From NCBI RefSeq assembly GCF_030816195.1, contig NZ_JAUSXS010000001.1, forward strand, positions 310,001 to 374,000: a stretch of 64,000 bases of DNA, written 5' to 3'. Below the pieces are notes generated by a model that ran no database searches, was not told where the DNA came from, and saw only the letters and a program-made list of their open reading frames with translations. A program made the translations under genes and the position numbers. The stretch comes from Pseudomonas sp. W4I3 (GTDB taxonomy: Bacteria; Pseudomonadota; Gammaproteobacteria; Pseudomonadales; Pseudomonadaceae). Of the stretch, positions 1 through 8,149 are shown piece by piece. The stretch's first letter is position 1. Each line of letters begins with the position of its first letter.

Positions 1-29
1 CTATCCGTAGCCGGGTGTTGTTTTAAGAG

Positions 30-102
30 CAGTTGTAAGCGGCAAGTTGCAAGCGGCAAGATAAAAGCTGTCGCTTGCAGCTTGTAACTTGAAGCTTGCA
101 GC
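30..102. repeat. Degenerate GCTTGCAGCTT / AAGCTGCAAGC repeat cluster
   Basis: Short variants of GCTTGCAGCTTGTAA and its complement (CAAGTTGCAAGCGGCAAG) follow one another in both orientations, so the stretch can fold on itself. Intergenic AGCTTGCAGC-type repeats of this kind are common in fluorescent pseudomonads. It lies beyond the terminator of the first gene. No coding potential is seen. Confidence 0.5.
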
Positions 103-141
103 AAAAAAAACGGGAGCCCCGCAAGGGACTCCCGTTTTTTT
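103..141 (-). terminator. Intrinsic terminator of the DUF4399 gene
   Basis: A stem of CGGGAG(C)CCC pairing with GGG(A)CTCCCG and a short loop is flanked by A-rich sequence on the left and a T-run on the right. It begins exactly at the stop codon of the minus-strand gene and can act in both directions. Confidence 0.8.
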
Positions 142-580
142 ATTTCACATTAACCGTGATGACTTTCGAGGCTACAGTCGGGTCGAACTGCATGTGCAGC
201 TTGTCACCGGCCACCAGTTGCAAGGTGTGCTTGCCGGGCGTCAGGGTCAATTCGGTTTCGGTCTGGGCCTTGCCGTAGTGGATAACGGTGTCGGTGGCCG
301 GAATCGGCAGTTTCGCATCCGGCAAGTCTTTCTGGTCGATCAGCAGGTGGTGGTGGCCGGTGCCCGCCGTCTGGTCGGTGGCCGGCGCCAGTTTCAGGCC
401 TTCCATGCCGAATTTCACGGTGAAGGTCTTGTCGACGGTCGCGCCATCTTTAGGCGAGACGATAAACACTTTCGCACCTTCAGGTGGAGCGCTGCGCGGG
501 ATGCCATCGGCGGCTGTGGCCAACATCGAAGCACCCAGCATCAAGGAGGCCAGGGTTGCACGGGACAAAAGGGCTTTCAT
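140..580 (-). CDS. DUF4399 domain periplasmic protein
   Basis: A 146-residue exported protein of unknown function. Residues 1-22 (MKALLSRATLASLMLGASML and on to ATAA) form a Sec signal peptide; the rest matches the DUF4399 pattern: a VSPKDGATVDKTFTVKFGM stretch, a GHHHLLID metal-binding-like histidine cluster near residue 75, and a C-terminal beta strand KHTLQLVAGDKLHMQF. The reading frame stays open 45 codons further upstream, but the ATG at 580 has a GGAG Shine-Dalgarno 7 bases before it and is followed directly by the signal peptide, so I use it. The gene is monocistronic, with its own terminator. The His cluster hints at metal binding, which is inference only. Confidence 0.85.
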   Translation of the reverse strand: MKALLSRATLASLMLGASMLATAADGIPRSAPPEGAKVFIVSPKDGATVDKTFTVKFGMEGLKLAPATDQTAGTGHHHLLIDQKDLPDAKLPIPATDTVIHYGKAQTETELTLTPGKHTLQLVAGDKLHMQFDPTVASKVITVNVK

Positions 581-713
581 TCGCTTCTCCAGTTTTTTGT
601 GAAATCTGTAGGGTTCTGACAACTTCGCGACAAATTGCTGTCCAAGGCACTCGACACCATAGCAAAGCAATGCTGAACGGCGTCTCGCCGGTACGAATTC
701 TTTAGGAGTGACC

Positions 714-1196
714 ATGCGCTTTTCGCCTGGGCTGTTACTGTTGCTTCCCCTACTAAGCTCGCTGGCTCACGCCGAGCTGATCGATGACGTCAACGATCGC
801 GGTGAGCTGCGCATTGCCCTTGAAGCCAACACCCCGCCCTACAATTTCAAGGAAGGCGAGAAACTCACCGGCTTTGAAGTCGAACTGGGTGAACTGCTGG
901 CCAAGGAAATGGACGTGCGTTCCTCGTTTATCACCACCGATGACGCCGACCTGCTGCCTGGCGTGGCGACCGGCAAATATGACGTGGCGATTAACCATAT
1001 CGCTATGACTGCCGAGCTTGAGGATCAGTTCGATGTCAGCGCGGCTTATCACCACAAGCCTGAGCTGGTGATTCCGTTCCAGAAGGGCAACCCGGCATTC
1101 AAGACGAGCCTGGACGGTGCGTTGAAGCGGGTGAAGGATGATGGCCGATTGAAGGCGTTGGAACAGAAGTGGTTTGAAGGCAATGCACCGCAGTGA
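714..1196 (+). CDS. Shortened periplasmic amino-acid-type solute-binding protein (SBP_bac_3)
   Basis: A 160-residue protein with a signal peptide (MRFSPGLLLLLPLLSSLAHA) and the first lobe of a family 3 solute-binding protein (RGELRIALEANTPPYNF, LTGFEVELGELLAKEM, GKYDVAINHIAMT). It then jumps to the family's C-terminal end (LVIPFQKGNPAF, ALKRVKDDGRLKALEQKWF). Full-length relatives have about 250-270 residues; roughly 90-100 residues that complete lobe 2 are absent between about residues 110 and 120, with the frame kept. An ATG at 714 with AGGAG 5 bases upstream is a better start than the in-frame GTG at 708. No permease or ATPase gene is adjacent. It may be a deletion derivative with impaired binding or a genuine mini-receptor. 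Confidence 0.7.
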   Translation: MRFSPGLLLLLPLLSSLAHAELIDDVNDRGELRIALEANTPPYNFKEGEKLTGFEVELGELLAKEMDVRSSFITTDDADLLPGVATGKYDVAINHIAMTAELEDQFDVSAAYHHKPELVIPFQKGNPAFKTSLDGALKRVKDDGRLKALEQKWFEGNAPQ

Positions 1197-1200
1197 CCAA

Positions 1201-1229
1201 TGTGGGAGGGGGCAAGCCCCCTCTCACAC
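1201..1229. repeat. Single palindromic REP element
   Basis: TGTGGGAGGGGGCAAGCC followed by CCCTCTCACAC forms an almost perfect hairpin built from the GTGGGAGGGGG core that recurs throughout the window. It sits 5 bases after the stop codon of the short binding protein and may serve as its transcript end. Confidence 0.75.
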
Positions 1230-1255
1230 TTTTTGCTCCAGCGTCTCTCAATAGG

Positions 1256-1888
1256 TTAAAACGGCTCGTTGCCACGCCGGCGGAACCAGCCGGTCAGGGA
1301 CAGGCGCTCACGCGTGGCAGGCAGAACTTCGTGGGGCACTTCGCCCGAGAGGAACACCACCAGGCTACCGCCGGTGGGCACCACGTCGTGTTCGAGGCCA
1401 CCCTTGAGGTACATGCGCAACTGGCCGCCGTGTTCAGGCAGCCACGCATCGTTCAGATAGATCACGGCCGAGACCATGCGCCGGTCATCGTCGCGAAAAC
1501 GATCGACATGCTTGAGGTAGAACGCCCCGGGCGGGTACATCGCAAAGTGGCTTTCGAAGTCTTCCAGGCCGAGAAACAGGCCACGGTTCATGGCCAGGCG
1601 CAGGCTGTCCATTACCGCCATGTAGGTGTCGCAGACGGCGGCATCGCCCTCTTCCAGCCATTGAATGTGATCGCCGCGAATCCCCTCGCGAATTTCCTGG
1701 GCCGGCCCGCGCCCCACCGCTGCCGGTGCCAGTTCACCTTGCGCCGCACGTTTACGGCACTCAGTCGCCAGCTCCAGGGTCAGAGCCTGGGGCAGGAAAG
1801 CATTCTGCTGCGACCAGCCTTTTTCGGCCAAGTCGTCGACAATGCGTTGCAGCAGCGGGTGATCGAGGGGTATTTGCATGGCGCGCAT
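1256..1888 (-). CDS. 2-oxoglutarate/Fe(II)-dependent oxygenase
   Basis: About 210 residues with the prolyl-4-hydroxylase-like 2OG-Fe(II) fold. The iron ligands are visible as HVDRFRDDDR (HxD) and, about 60 residues later, SGEVPHEVLPATRERLSLTGWF (distal His, then the Arg that binds 2-oxoglutarate). An intervening MVSAVIYLND strand and a GGQLRMYL strand are typical of this family. The substrate cannot be read from sequence. Three in-frame ATGs (1897, 1888, 1879) lie close together and none has a strong Shine-Dalgarno; 1888 has CAGG 9 bases upstream. The gene is divergent from the following DUF2059-like gene. Confidence 0.8.
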   Translation of the reverse strand: MRAMQIPLDHPLLQRIVDDLAEKGWSQQNAFLPQALTLELATECRKRAAQGELAPAAVGRGPAQEIREGIRGDHIQWLEEGDAAVCDTYMAVMDSLRLAMNRGLFLGLEDFESHFAMYPPGAFYLKHVDRFRDDDRRMVSAVIYLNDAWLPEHGGQLRMYLKGGLEHDVVPTGGSLVVFLSGEVPHEVLPATRERLSLTGWFRRRGNEPF

Positions 1889-2019
1889 AGTATCCATACG
1901 CCTGTGAATCCGACAGCGCCGTCGAGCGTCTGAATACACTTTAGTCAGGTGACTGATAGGACTTCTCGACAAATCCTACGCCCGACACGGACAATAGTGG
2001 CCGACTGACAGGAGTCCTT

Positions 2020-2772
2020 ATGCGTCGTTTGTTTTTTTCCTTGCTGATGTTCTGCGTTTTGCCCGCCTGGGCAGACGGCCATGATCAGTTGTACAAGGTC
2101 GCCGGCTGGGCCGAACAACGTGCGCATTTCAATGACGCCCTCGCCGCCGCCCAACAGCGTTATCGCAACAGCCTGCCGCCGGCGGTGTACCAGGCGCTGG
2201 TGGACAACAGCAGCAAACGCTTCGCGGCCCAGGCCATGGACCAGCGTGCCGAGGCCCAACTGCGCAAACACCTGGCGGACCCGAAACCGGCCCTGGCTTT
2301 TTTCCAGTCGCCCCTGGGGCGCAAGATTGTCGCCGCCGAATTGCTCGCCACGCGTCGCGACCAGTTGGCGAAAAACGCTCAGGGCCTGCCGAAACTTCAA
2401 GCCGACGCCACCCGCAGCCTGATCATCGGTCATCTGGCCCAGGCCCTGCCCGCCCGCGAAGCCGGCGCCGAAGTCAGCCTGGCGATTGCCGGCGTGGCGG
2501 CCGACAGCCTGAGCCAGATGATCCCCGGCCTGTTGGGCGGCGGTCAGGCCCAGGGCATGCTGAACGGGCAGCGCGAGCGACTGATGCAGCAGATCGACAA
2601 GGACCTGAATAACACGCTGCTGTACGTCTACCGGGATTTGTCTGACCCGGAGCTGGAAGAATTCGCAACGTTCGCCGAATCGCCCGAAGGCAAGGCGTAT
2701 TACCAGGCGGCACTCGCCGCCATCCGCGCAGGGCTGGCTGTCGGCCAAAGCACCTCGAGCCTGGCGCAGTAG
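2020..2772 (+). CDS. Exported DUF2059-like protein
   Basis: A 250-residue protein with a signal peptide (MRRLFFSLLMFCVLPAWA). The body is helical and carries the motif YRDLSDPELEEFATFAESPE near residues 208-227, characteristic of DUF2059 proteins, with a weaker earlier copy (LRKHLADPKPALAFFQSPLG). This suggests an internally repeated helical domain. The function is unknown; DUF2059 proteins are usually periplasmic. ATG at 2020 follows GGAGTCCTT. A REP doublet follows directly and separates it from the convergent hydrolase gene. Confidence 0.75.
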   Translation: MRRLFFSLLMFCVLPAWADGHDQLYKVAGWAEQRAHFNDALAAAQQRYRNSLPPAVYQALVDNSSKRFAAQAMDQRAEAQLRKHLADPKPALAFFQSPLGRKIVAAELLATRRDQLAKNAQGLPKLQADATRSLIIGHLAQALPAREAGAEVSLAIAGVAADSLSQMIPGLLGGGQAQGMLNGQRERLMQQIDKDLNNTLLYVYRDLSDPELEEFATFAESPEGKAYYQAALAAIRAGLAVGQSTSSLAQ

Positions 2773-2774
2773 AA

Positions 2775-2867
2775 CATGTGGGAGGGGGCTTGCTCCCGAT
2801 GGCGGTGTGTCAGCTACACATAAGTTGACTGGCACACCGCCATCGGGAGCAAGCCCCCTCCCACATT
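2775..2867. repeat. REP doublet (REPIN)
   Basis: Two inverted copies of ATGTGGGAGGGGGCTTGCTC face each other across about 45 bases that pair further (GGCGGTGTGTCAG with CTGGCACACCGCC). The whole unit folds into one long cruciform/hairpin. It lies between two convergent genes (2020-2772 and 2876-3817). Confidence 0.9.
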
Positions 2868-2875
2868 GGGCTGTG

Positions 2876-3817
2876 TTACTTCAGTTGGTCCGTGAGAAAA
2901 CTGAAATATTCTTCGCGAATCTCCGGAATTTCGTTCGCTAGGTGATGCCGCCCACGCTTGAGCATCAACACCTCGGGCTGATCGAACTTGCTGCGTAGCA
3001 CCTGCAAGTTGTGCTGCCAATCCACCGTCATATCCTCTTCGCCCTGCACGATCACCGGCCGCCGTGAGCTAGGTGGCGCCGCTTCGATGCGCTTGATCCA
3101 GCGCGCCAGGGCGCCTACCCAGGCAGTGGGCAGTTGGCGCGGTTGCAGCGGGTCGGCTTCGAGAAAAGGTTTGAAGGCCGGGTCGTTGGAGTTGTCGCTG
3201 AACCGTCGCGCAATGCCTTTGACGAAAGGGCGCAGCAGGTAATAGCTGAGCTGGGACCAGCCCCAGGCACGCGGACGTACCAGCGGCGAGAGCAGAAAGG
3301 TCTTGCCTTGGGCCGGGCTTTCGGCGCCGTGGTTGAGCAAATGATCCACCACAATGGCCCCGCCCGTGCTTTGCCCGAACAGGTGCCAGGGCTGCGGCAG
3401 TTGCAGCGCCTGGGCCTCGACAAACAACGCCTGCACGACATCCTGGTACACCGCAAACTCATCAATGCTGGCGCGCGCGCCGCTGGACAAGCCATGACCC
3501 GGCAGGTCGCAGGCGATCACCACGAAGCCCTGGTCCAACGCCCATTCCACTACGTGGCGGTACAGCCCCATGTGGTCGTAGAAACCGTGGAACATGAACA
3601 TTGTCGCCACGGGCACGGGCGGCCACCACACCTGGGCCACCACCTCGAACCCGTCCACTTCCAAGCGCCCCAGACGGCTCACGGCCGGCACCTTGCGTGC
3701 GCCCAGGTCGAGGCCGTAGAAACGTTGATAGACCCTCGCCTCGGCTGACAAAGGCTGCGCATCCACCAGCGGCCGCAAGCTCTCGCGCAGATGATCAGGG
3801 TCAAAGGTGACGGGCAT
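2876..3817 (-). CDS. Alpha/beta hydrolase (lysophospholipase / serine aminopeptidase S33-like)
   Basis: A 313-residue cytoplasmic hydrolase of the Hydrolase_4 / monoglyceride-lipase type. It shows the oxyanion motif MFHGFYDHMG near residue 75, the nucleophile elbow FGQSTGGA (GxSxG) near residue 150, the acid-bearing loop QGEEDMTVDW and the catalytic histidine region RGRHHLANE close to the C terminus. The likely substrates are lysophospholipids, monoacylglycerols or other esters. The frame is open upstream, but ATG 3817 has GGAAG 5 bases before it. It is divergent from the thioredoxin-like gene at 3917. Confidence 0.82.
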   Translation of the reverse strand: MPVTFDPDHLRESLRPLVDAQPLSAEARVYQRFYGLDLGARKVPAVSRLGRLEVDGFEVVAQVWWPPVPVATMFMFHGFYDHMGLYRHVVEWALDQGFVVIACDLPGHGLSSGARASIDEFAVYQDVVQALFVEAQALQLPQPWHLFGQSTGGAIVVDHLLNHGAESPAQGKTFLLSPLVRPRAWGWSQLSYYLLRPFVKGIARRFSDNSNDPAFKPFLEADPLQPRQLPTAWVGALARWIKRIEAAPPSSRRPVIVQGEEDMTVDWQHNLQVLRSKFDQPEVLMLKRGRHHLANEIPEIREEYFSFLTDQLK

Positions 3818-3916
3818 AAAGGCTTCCAGACTGACGGTGAAGATGAATATCGAGCTGCGATATTCATCTGTCAGGACAAGCATGGCAAGCTACGCGACCC
3901 GCGAGGATACATCTGA

Positions 3917-4492
3917 ATGCGACAGCCCTACCGCACCGCCTTGTTCGCCAGCCTGGTGCTGATTATCTGCGCCGGCGTGCTGTGGGCCGCGTATGACTGG
4001 TTCCAGGGCCGTTACCTGCGGGCCTTCAGCGAGCACACGGCGGTGTTCTCCGGCGACGCGCTGCAACTGCCCGCCGCACTGCGCGGTCCCGGCCCGATTC
4101 GCCTGGTGCACTTCTGGGACCCGGCCTGCCCGTGCAATGTCGGCAACCAGCAACACCTGGGCGAGCTGGTCGAGCAATACGCGCCGCAAGGTGTCGAGTT
4201 CTATGCGCTGCAGAAAGCCGGCAGCCACGGCGTGCTGCCGGACAACCTGGGCCAGATGAAAACCCTCGACGCCCTGCCCGGCGCCGATCAGGTACCGGCA
4301 AGCCCGGCCGTGGGCATTTGGGACCGTACCGGCAAGCTGGCGTATTTCGGCCCCTACAGCGAAGGGTTGACCTGCAATTCCAGCAACAGCTTTATCGAGC
4401 CCATCCTCAAGGCCCTGCAAGCCGGGCGTGAAGTGAATGCCACCCACACCCTGGCGGTGGGCTGCTATTGTTCGTGGCCTAAGCAACCGTAG
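3917..4492 (+). CDS. Membrane-anchored thioredoxin-like protein (DUF6436 type)
   Basis: A 191-residue protein with one N-terminal membrane segment (TALFASLVLIICAGVLWAA) and a periplasmic thioredoxin-like domain. The strand LVHFWDPACPCNVGNQQHL carries a CPC motif where thioredoxins have CxxC, so a conventional two-residue-spaced redox pair is absent. Later motifs (ASPAVGIWDRTGKLAYFGPY) match the cis-proline region. Two more cysteines (GCYCSW) lie at the C terminus. A redox or copper-chaperone role is plausible but unproven. It is followed 26 bases later by the acylase gene in the same direction, so the two are probably co-transcribed. Confidence 0.75.
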   Translation: MRQPYRTALFASLVLIICAGVLWAAYDWFQGRYLRAFSEHTAVFSGDALQLPAALRGPGPIRLVHFWDPACPCNVGNQQHLGELVEQYAPQGVEFYALQKAGSHGVLPDNLGQMKTLDALPGADQVPASPAVGIWDRTGKLAYFGPYSEGLTCNSSNSFIEPILKALQAGREVNATHTLAVGCYCSWPKQP

Positions 4493-4518
4493 TCCGTCCA
4501 TCTGGTTAAGGAAAGTCG

Positions 4519-6873
4519 ATGAAGCGTGTGTTGCAGGCTCTCGTGGTGCTGGTTGTGCTGGTCGCCGTCGGCACCGGCTGGTACGTCTACAGCAAGCAAC
4601 CGACCCGCCAGGGCACGGTCACGCTGGCGCACCTGCAAGGCTCGGTCACGGTGCGCTACGACGATCGGGGCGTGCCGCATATCCGTGCCGGCAACGAGGC
4701 CGACCTGTACCGCGCCCTGGGCTATGTGCACGCCCAGGACCGGCTGTTCCAGATGGAGATCATGCGCCGCCTGGCCCGTGGCGAACTGGCCGAGGTGCTG
4801 GGACCCAAGCTGCTGGAGACCGATAAGCTGTTTCGCAGCCTGCAGATCCGCGAGCGCGCCTTGAGCTATGTTGAGCACATGGACCCCGAGTCGGCCTCCT
4901 CGAAGGCCCTGCAAGCCTATCTGGACGGGATCAACCAATATCAGGCCAGCCACGCCAGCCCGATGGAGTTTGACGTGCTGGGCATCCCCAAGCGCCCGTT
5001 CACCGCCGAGGACTCCATCAGTGTCGCCGGGTATATGGCCTACAGTTTTGCTGCGGCCTTTCGTACCGAACCTCTGCTGACTTACGTACGCGACCAATTG
5101 GGCAGCGACTACCTCAAGGTCTTCGACCTCGACTGGCAACCCAAAGGCGCGCTCAACCTGGCGGCCGGCGACTGGAAGACCCTGGGCGCCCTCGCCAACC
5201 TGACTGAGCAAGCCCTGGCTGACAACGGCCTGCCGCAATTCGAAGGCAGCAATGCCTGGGCCATCAGCGGCAGCCGTACCCAGAGCGGCAAGCCATTGCT
5301 GGCGGGCGACCCGCATATTCGTTTCTCGGTACCGTCGGTGTGGTACGAAGCGCAGCTGTCGGCGCCTGGCTTTGAGCTGTATGGCTACCACAACGCGCTG
5401 GTGCCGGTGGCCTTCCTGGGGCACAACCTGGATTTCGGCTGGAGCCTGACCATGTTCCAGAACGACGACCTCGACCTGATCGCCGAGAAGGTCAACCCGG
5501 CGAACCCCAACCAAGTCTGGTATCACGGCCAGTGGGTCGACATGAGCAGCAGCGAACAGCAGATCCAGGTCAAGGGGCAGGCTCCGGTCACCCTCACCCT
5601 GCGCCGCTCGCCCCACGGCCCGATCGTCAATGACGTACTCGGTGAAAACGCCGGCACCACGCCCATCGCCATGTGGTGGGCGTTTCTCGACAGCGAAAAC
5701 CCGATCCTCGAAGGTTTCTACCAGCTCAACCGGGCCGATTCCCTGGTCAAGGCGCGTGCTGCGGCGTCCAAGGTATCGGCGCCGGGGCTGAACATCGTGT
5801 GGGCCAATGCCAAGGGCGATATCGGCTGGTGGGCGGCGGCGCAGTTGCCGATACGCCCGGCCGGCGTCAACCCGGCGTTCATCCTCGACGGCAGCACCGC
5901 CCAGGCCGACAAGCTGGGCTTCTACCCTTTCAGTGCCAACCCCCAGGAAGAAAACCCGGCGCGCGGCTATGTGGTATCGGCCAATGCCCAGCCAGCCTCG
6001 CCCACCGGCATGGAGATCCCCGGCTATTACAACCTGGCCGACCGTGGCCAGCAGTTGAACGCGCAGTTGAGCGACAACAGCGTGAAGTGGAATGTGAACA
6101 ACAGCCAGGCCCTGCAACTGGGCACCACCACCGCCTTCGGCCCGCGTCTGCTGGCGCCGCTGTTGCCGGTGTTGCGTGAGGTGGTCACAGACCCGGCGCA
6201 GCTCAAGCTGGTGGAGCAATTGGCAAACTGGAAAGGCGACTACCCGCTGGACTCCACCAGCGCCACCCTGTTCAACCAGTTGCTGTTCAACCTCGCTGAC
6301 GCGACCTTTCACCCGAAGCTGGGCGACGCCCTGTTCAAGACCCTGCTCGGCACCCGCGTGATCGACGCAGCCTTGCCACGCCTCGCGGCCTCGCCGGATT
6401 CACCGTGGTGGAACGGCACGCGAGCGGCCACCGTCAAGCTGGCCTGGGACAACAGCCTGGCGCACCTGAGAACCACCTTCGGCGATGACCCGTCCCAGTG
6501 GCAGTGGGGCAAAGCGCACACCCTGACCCACGGCCACCCGCTGGGCATGCAGAAGCCGCTGGACAGGCTATTCAACGTGGGGCCCTTCGCCGCACCGGGC
6601 AGCCACGAAGTGCCGAACAACCAGACCGCCATGATCGGCCCGGCTCCCTGGCCGGTGACCTATGGCCCCTCGACACGTCGCCTGATCGACTTTGCCGACG
6701 CGGCCCACGCCTTGACCATCAACCCGGTGGGGCAAAGCGGCGTGCCCTTCGATACGCACTACAGTGACCAGGCGCAAACCTATATCGAAGGCGGCTACGA
6801 ACAGGCGCATTTCAATGAAGAGGAAATCACGGCCAATACCCGTGGCACCTTGAAACTGCTGCCTGCCAGATAG
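4519..6873 (+). CDS. hacB: Penicillin-acylase-family Ntn hydrolase (HacB-like acyl-homoserine lactone acylase)
   Basis: A 784-residue precursor with an N-terminal membrane or signal segment (ALVVLVVLVAVGTGWYVY). The alpha-chain region precedes the autoprocessing site FEGSNAWAISGSR, where Ser244 would become the N-terminal nucleophile of the beta chain. The motif GDPHIRFSVPSVWYEAQL and GHNLDFGWSLT follow as in penicillin G acylases. Relatives cleave amide-linked acyl chains from penicillins or N-acyl homoserine lactones in the periplasm. In P. aeruginosa the hacB gene (PA0305) sits directly beside spuH, and spuH is nearby here, which supports the name; only two genes (GlxA-type regulator and HD protein) intervene. 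ATG has AAGGAA upstream. The substrate is not proven. Confidence 0.75.
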   Translation: MKRVLQALVVLVVLVAVGTGWYVYSKQPTRQGTVTLAHLQGSVTVRYDDRGVPHIRAGNEADLYRALGYVHAQDRLFQMEIMRRLARGELAEVLGPKLLETDKLFRSLQIRERALSYVEHMDPESASSKALQAYLDGINQYQASHASPMEFDVLGIPKRPFTAEDSISVAGYMAYSFAAAFRTEPLLTYVRDQLGSDYLKVFDLDWQPKGALNLAAGDWKTLGALANLTEQALADNGLPQFEGSNAWAISGSRTQSGKPLLAGDPHIRFSVPSVWYEAQLSAPGFELYGYHNALVPVAFLGHNLDFGWSLTMFQNDDLDLIAEKVNPANPNQVWYHGQWVDMSSSEQQIQVKGQAPVTLTLRRSPHGPIVNDVLGENAGTTPIAMWWAFLDSENPILEGFYQLNRADSLVKARAAASKVSAPGLNIVWANAKGDIGWWAAAQLPIRPAGVNPAFILDGSTAQADKLGFYPFSANPQEENPARGYVVSANAQPASPTGMEIPGYYNLADRGQQLNAQLSDNSVKWNVNNSQALQLGTTTAFGPRLLAPLLPVLREVVTDPAQLKLVEQLANWKGDYPLDSTSATLFNQLLFNLADATFHPKLGDALFKTLLGTRVIDAALPRLAASPDSPWWNGTRAATVKLAWDNSLAHLRTTFGDDPSQWQWGKAHTLTHGHPLGMQKPLDRLFNVGPFAAPGSHEVPNNQTAMIGPAPWPVTYGPSTRRLIDFADAAHALTINPVGQSGVPFDTHYSDQAQTYIEGGYEQAHFNEEEITANTRGTLKLLPAR

Positions 6874-6896
6874 CTATGGTTCACATTTAGTTATCG

Positions 6897-7862
6897 CTAA
6901 ACGGGCGCTGCAAAATTGAGCCTGAACTGCTGCGGCGTCACGCCCAGCCGACGGTTGAACACACTGCGCATGTGCTGGGCGTCGCGAAACCCGCACTGGT
7001 AGGCCACCGTTTTGAGCGGCGCGTGCGTGCTTTCGAGCATGACCCGCGCCGCGTCCACCCGCGCCCTTTCCACAAACTCCGCAGGCGTGATCCGCGCTTC
7101 TCTGGCAAACACCCGCGAGAAATTGCGCGCGCTCATGTTCGCCGCCCTGGCCAGGTCGGCAATGCCCAGGTCCCCGGTCAGGTTCGCCAGTACGTACAAC
7201 TGCACCTGCGCCACCGCCGAGGTGGTTTCGGCATGGGGCGTGAGGAACGGGCTGAACTGCGACTGCCCGCCCGAGCGCTGGGTGAACACCACCAGGCGCT
7301 TGGCCACGCTCAACGCCACTTCCGGGCCGTGGTCCTGGGCCAGCAGGTAGAGCGACAGGTCGATCCCCGCCGTGACCCCGGCCGAGGTGTAGAGGTTGCC
7401 GTCCTGCACATACAGACGGTCGGCTTCGACGCGGGCCGAGGGGCACAACCGGGCCAGGTCGGCGGCGTCACCCCAGTGAGTGGTGACGGTTTTACCGTCG
7501 AGCAGACCGGCGCGGGCCAGCATGAAGGCGCCATTGCAGATCGAGCCGAAGCGCTGCGCCCGGGCGGCGGCGGCGCGCAGCCAGTCATCGAAGGCCGGGC
7601 CGAAATCCTCGAACGGCAACTGCGGGCCTCCGGCGACCAGCAACAGGTCATAGGCATGCAGGGCCTGGCTGTAGTGCTTATGAGCCTGTAACGACAAACC
7701 GTTGGAACACGCCATGCTGCCGTGAGCAAAGCCGATAACCTCCAGTTGGTAGTGGTCTTCGGGCGCAAGGAAACGGTTCGCCTCGCAGAACACATCCATA
7801 GGCCCGGTCACATCCAGCGACTGGACGCCGGGGAAGATCAGGATCGCAACGGTTTTGCCCAT
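6897..7862 (-). CDS. GlxA family transcriptional regulator (DJ-1/PfpI domain + AraC HTH)
   Basis: A 321-residue regulator. Residues about 1-190 form a DJ-1/PfpI class I amidotransferase-like domain (VAILIFPGVQSLDVTGPMDV, nucleophile elbow SICNGAFMLA). The C-terminal 100 residues are an AraC/XylS helix-turn-helix pair (LARAANMSARNFSRVFARE and CGFRDAQHMRSVFNRRLG). Family members sense metabolites and activate catabolic genes. The start is at ATG 7862, preceded by AAGG. It is divergent from the HD-domain gene at 8150, with a REP doublet in between, so that gene is the most likely target. Confidence 0.88.
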   Translation of the reverse strand: MGKTVAILIFPGVQSLDVTGPMDVFCEANRFLAPEDHYQLEVIGFAHGSMACSNGLSLQAHKHYSQALHAYDLLLVAGGPQLPFEDFGPAFDDWLRAAAARAQRFGSICNGAFMLARAGLLDGKTVTTHWGDAADLARLCPSARVEADRLYVQDGNLYTSAGVTAGIDLSLYLLAQDHGPEVALSVAKRLVVFTQRSGGQSQFSPFLTPHAETTSAVAQVQLYVLANLTGDLGIADLARAANMSARNFSRVFAREARITPAEFVERARVDAARVMLESTHAPLKTVAYQCGFRDAQHMRSVFNRRLGVTPQQFRLNFAAPV

Positions 7863-7899
7863 GAACACACACCTTTCTAACAGGAAAAACACAGAACCC

Positions 7900-7989
7900 T
7901 GTGGGAGGGGGCTTGCTCCCGATAGCGGCGGGCCAGTCACCTAAGTACTGACTGACACTCCCTCATCGGGAGCAAGCCCCCTCCCACAT
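7900..7989. repeat. REP doublet (REPIN)
   Basis: Two facing copies of GTGGGAGGGGGCTTGCTCCC separated by a short, partly paired spacer. It occupies the shared upstream region of the divergent GlxA-type regulator and HD-domain genes, so it must lie upstream of, or between, their promoters. Confidence 0.9.
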
Positions 7990-8149
7990 TTGGATTTTCA
8001 CAGGTTTGGAGAATGATATCGCCCGCTACACCCTAGCCGATTTTGCCTTGGCACGATGTGTCGGCACATTGGCCGGGATCGCGCCCTCGCCGCGATGGCC
8101 CCTTGGCGAGGGTGCGACCAGACTGAATGCTTTCCAGAGGAGAGCCACC

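Noticed and set aside
4465..6312. Long open frame of over 600 codons antisense to the acylase gene
   Set aside because: GC-rich third positions of the sense gene keep the antisense frame open. Composition is skewed (many Gln, Val, His, Arg runs), there is no ribosome-binding site, and the sense frame has clear domains.
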